DNA from: Mesocentrotus franciscanus
Lineage: Eukaryota > Echinodermata > Echinoidea > Camarodonta > Strongylocentrotidae
NCBI GenBank assembly: GCA_037976565.1
Contig: CP137679.1
Span: forward strand, 6,291,710-6,355,709
Direction: 5' to 3'
DNA length: 64,000 nucleotides
Below are positions 60,871 to 64,000 of this stretch, in pieces. Position 1 is the stretch's first letter. Every line of letters starts with the position of its first letter. A program made the translations under genes and the position numbers. The notes below the pieces were generated by a model. The model did not search any database and was not told the origin of the DNA. It saw nothing but the letters and a program-made list of their open reading frames with translations.

Positions 60871-63800
60871 AGCTTCACAAAAACTTGCTGAAGTATATTC
60901 CTTGCCGAACATAACACAAGTATTTCTGTGCATTTTTGTTCTCATGCTTCATCGCAGGAAAACTGCATGAATTAATACAAAGACCAATTCAAGGCTAAAA
61001 GTCTATCCATCCATATTGTGTGCTTTATATACTGTTAGACAAAAATGATATTTAAGTGCATCCATCTATAGTTACCCAACTACATGTAGTATTTAATAGT
61101 ATTTGCCTCGGGTCTCTTTATCCTTTTCATTTGCTTGGTTGTGCACACTTTCATGTTATAATTTGTTTTTCCTTGTTTTGTAATCACTCTGCATAACACA
61201 CAAACCAAGTATATCTTTACATTGTGTTTAATACAGGGCATTCTATGTGTGTAACTATCCTGTTGGGCACCAATACTAAACTGCCATTTAATGCAACTGC
61301 CTGCTTAGATATCTCTTCAGAGAATTTAAGTTATATTATTTCAAACACACTTCTCACTCACTGGAAAGATTCTTTAACTTTAAATGCAGTTGCTAGAAGT
61401 TCTTTTAGTCCATTGACTTGATTCTTTCAATAAACTTTGGAGAATGTCAAAGTTAAATTTGAATGTGGATCTGTACAATTTGTCTAAGATTGGTGCAACA
61501 AGTGATAAATTATGTTATTTTCTGAAATGTGTATTTTGTCTACCAAATTGCAAGAATTTAGTTTTGCAGTCCTTTACTGCTGGCTGCTGCACATTGAATA
61601 TTATTGCTACCGTAGGAAACTTACTTTATTCAGAAATTCAATGACTGAATGAAACTAAATGTTTGAAGCCTGAGGAATTTAGAATTCATAATTCATTCAT
61701 TTTGCATTTTATTTATTCCATCCCATGTTATCCTAGTTTCATTTCAAATTGGACATATTAGACTATATTCTCCTGGCCTGTTAATGTCATGAAAGATTTT
61801 GATTTCTGTATAGTATTTCTTTCATTTTGTGTCTTTCATTCTGCTAAATTGATATCCGTCTTTTAAATGTAAACCTGAGTCGATAATCATGTTTTGATGA
61901 GCTAGTGTAGCGTTTAATTCAGCTGATATGCTAAAATTGCAGGTAAATCATAGGTAAGGAAAGGAGACATAGAACATAGTGCTATCCTAGGGACACCATG
62001 ATGATGATTAATGCTCAATGGTGCTAGGTATTTTCCTTAGTTTTTTATTTAGAACGCAAAGTTATATCTTTTCTTTCCTTTCCTCTGCGTAGTTGATTCA
62101 CCATCTTAATAGCACTTGTTCAATCCTCAAAGACCTGAATATCATTTATACTATTCTGCAATCATCCTTAGTGTTAGAATGCCTTCATGGCCTTGCTGAG
62201 AGCAAGTTTTTGCTGTGATTAAATAAATGCAATGTAAATCTGACAAATGTTACACAAGTCTCAAAATTCTTTTTTGCTTTAATGACTCATAGACTTGTTG
62301 AGTTAAATGAAACATGATCCGACAATGTCATGAAATAATTTCTTGCTTACCTTGGTGTGCTTTTTCCATTAGGGAAAAAAAAATTAAATTCATCATTTCA
62401 GAAATGTTTTGTTAAAAGGTATTTTGTTTGTTTGAATGGTAACTGAAATTGCTTGGCAGCTGTTAGGTAATAAGAAGAACCCAATATATATTGGATAATT
62501 TAGTGAGAAAGGTCAAAGGTGATCATGTTGAACGATTTATTTCACCTCTGAACTTAGACATGATGCGATGTAACATTAAAGAATAATTATTTGTAATGTG
62601 AAGTTGCGAACTATATCATGATTAAACTGTATCATGACGTAAAGAAATACATGTGTTATTTTAATACAATACCGCAGATTAATCATACCAATAATGTGAC
62701 ATAGAAAAATGTGACTATTTTTTTACAGAAGTTCAACAATGCTTGAAAAGTTAAGCTATAGCATATAAGAATAATGCAGCATTATACCGCTTGATTATTA
62801 TGTTGATGGTATTGCTAAGATCTACGTAATTGTCATGGGGGAAAAAGAATATTTTAGATTTTTAATTTAATTTTGTAATGTTAAATGATTTCTGTGAATA
62901 ATCTTGATCAATTTATTGAATTCACTATGGGAAGGAAAATGTTTGTGTATTTCCATGTGTGGTTTTTTTTTTTTGTGTGTGTATTATATTGCGTGAGAAA
63001 TATTGATATTTGAGAGAAGGCTAACTAAATCTACAAAATATTGCGTGTCTTCAGAGTGAGCACAAATTATGCAGATGTCAACAATTTAAAAGAAATATGA
63101 GTGCATCCACTAGAAAGAAATTTGCTGAATGCCGATATTCACAGTGAAGCAGAACTTTGTGAACTTCAAGAATTTGATCAATATATTATACATGTATTTG
63201 TATTTACGAGAGCAACTGAGTGTGTAGATTTGTAAAGATATTGTGTACCTCAACCTTCCAATACAAGGTAGATATTTTTCTTTTATTACAAATGTGTCCC
63301 TTGTACTTGTGTTCTCTTTAACAGTAAATGTGAACTTCTGTACGATGTAACTTTTCATGGTAACAAAGGATACAACTAATCATGATAGACAAATTTTGAA
63401 TTTATGAATACTCACAGCTTTCTATAAGTATTCCCATTTTCATCTGTACTTCATTACTTGTAAATTGTTGTACTGCTTTATGTGTATCATGCCAAGCACT
63501 TAGTACTTGAACCACAAAAGTGTTTTTTCAGGGAAAATAATGAGGTGAGTTGTGCATTCCTCTATACTAAAATGTATGATTCCTTATCAAATATATTTCC
63601 AAGTATTTAAGGCATGCTAAAATTTATTTGAAACAAAGTTCTTTTAGATCAAATAATGTGGGTACCTTATAGCAATCTATCCTTTGGAACTTTATGAGAA
63701 ATTATGTATGAAATTTCTGGTAGAAATACATTATCTACCAGACATCTTTTGTCAATGCAAATAAATCTGTTACAAATCCTTTCGAAGGAAACAGATTTAT

Positions 63801-64000
63801 CTTCCATTTTGATATTGTAAAATGACCATAGATACTTTACATTTTTGTCAATGCAACTTACTTCATCTTGTTTGTGTATTACCTTTTTTTAATTTTTTTT
63901 TTATAGATTTCTTTCCTTGTTTTGAAATCCTTTTGGTGTATTCTGCTTTGTGTTATAGATTGAATTCTATTTTGTTTGAGAGTGATCCTAGCTAACCTAT
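60871..64000. other. AT-rich distal 3' UTR or intergenic DNA
   Basis: No coding exon or recognised element is visible. The stretch is uniformly AT-rich, with scattered AATAAA signals at 61429 and 62222. It could still be part of a long 3' UTR. Confidence 0.4.

Overview
This window is animal nuclear DNA. It holds one multi-exon gene with canonical GT-AG introns, AT-rich introns full of transposable elements, tRNA-derived SINEs, LINE remnants, a DIRS-type retroelement and many foldback DNA elements. The abundance of TACATGTA-type words, SINE/LINE tails of the AGCGCTATATAAA-(ATT)n kind and minisatellite-bearing repeats with AGGTCAAAGGTCA suggests a marine invertebrate deuterostome. An echinoderm, perhaps a sea urchin, is my best guess. 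That assignment is inferred from repeat style, not proven.

The only convincing host gene is a BTB-BACK-kelch protein on the + strand. I traced ten coding exons from 8810 to 59387: BTB in exons 1-2, BACK in exons 2-4, linker in exons 5-6 and a six-bladed kelch propeller in exons 6-10. Reading phase is kept across all nine introns, giving 689 residues from the first exon found. Domain order, the conserved WKVIAS and SRSFSIEKD linker motifs and the propeller match IVNS1ABP (NS1-binding protein, KLHL39). The true N-terminus, any 5' non-coding exon and the promoter are not identified; they lie upstream of 8810 or before the window. The 3' UTR starts at 59388.

Layout: 1-8809 is upstream DNA with 141-bp and 76-bp tandem repeats, a small CAGTCAAACCTG-ended MITE and a GC-rich repeat element with 170-190 bp units. 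Intron 1 (9068-13192) holds three foldback elements. Intron 2 (13318-39289, 26 kb) is the main repeat sink: pyrimidine tracts, LINE 3' ends, a Harbinger-like MITE, a 46-bp minisatellite inside an inverted-repeat element, a degenerate DIRS retroelement with diagnostic internal complementary region (24538-30783), a LINE with reverse transcriptase, and a Mutator-like element with another transposon nested in it. Intron 5 (41170-49888) holds a second member of that nested family, SINEs and a local duplication. Intron 6 (50096-54292) holds a tandem repeat split by a large palindromic element with a 4-bp target duplication. Intron 8 (55206-58211) holds a nested element with a 144-bp array.

No prokaryotic, viral or CRISPR features were seen. 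The unusual content lies in the mobile elements: several insertions can be delimited to the base from target-site duplications, and their order of insertion can be read from nesting.
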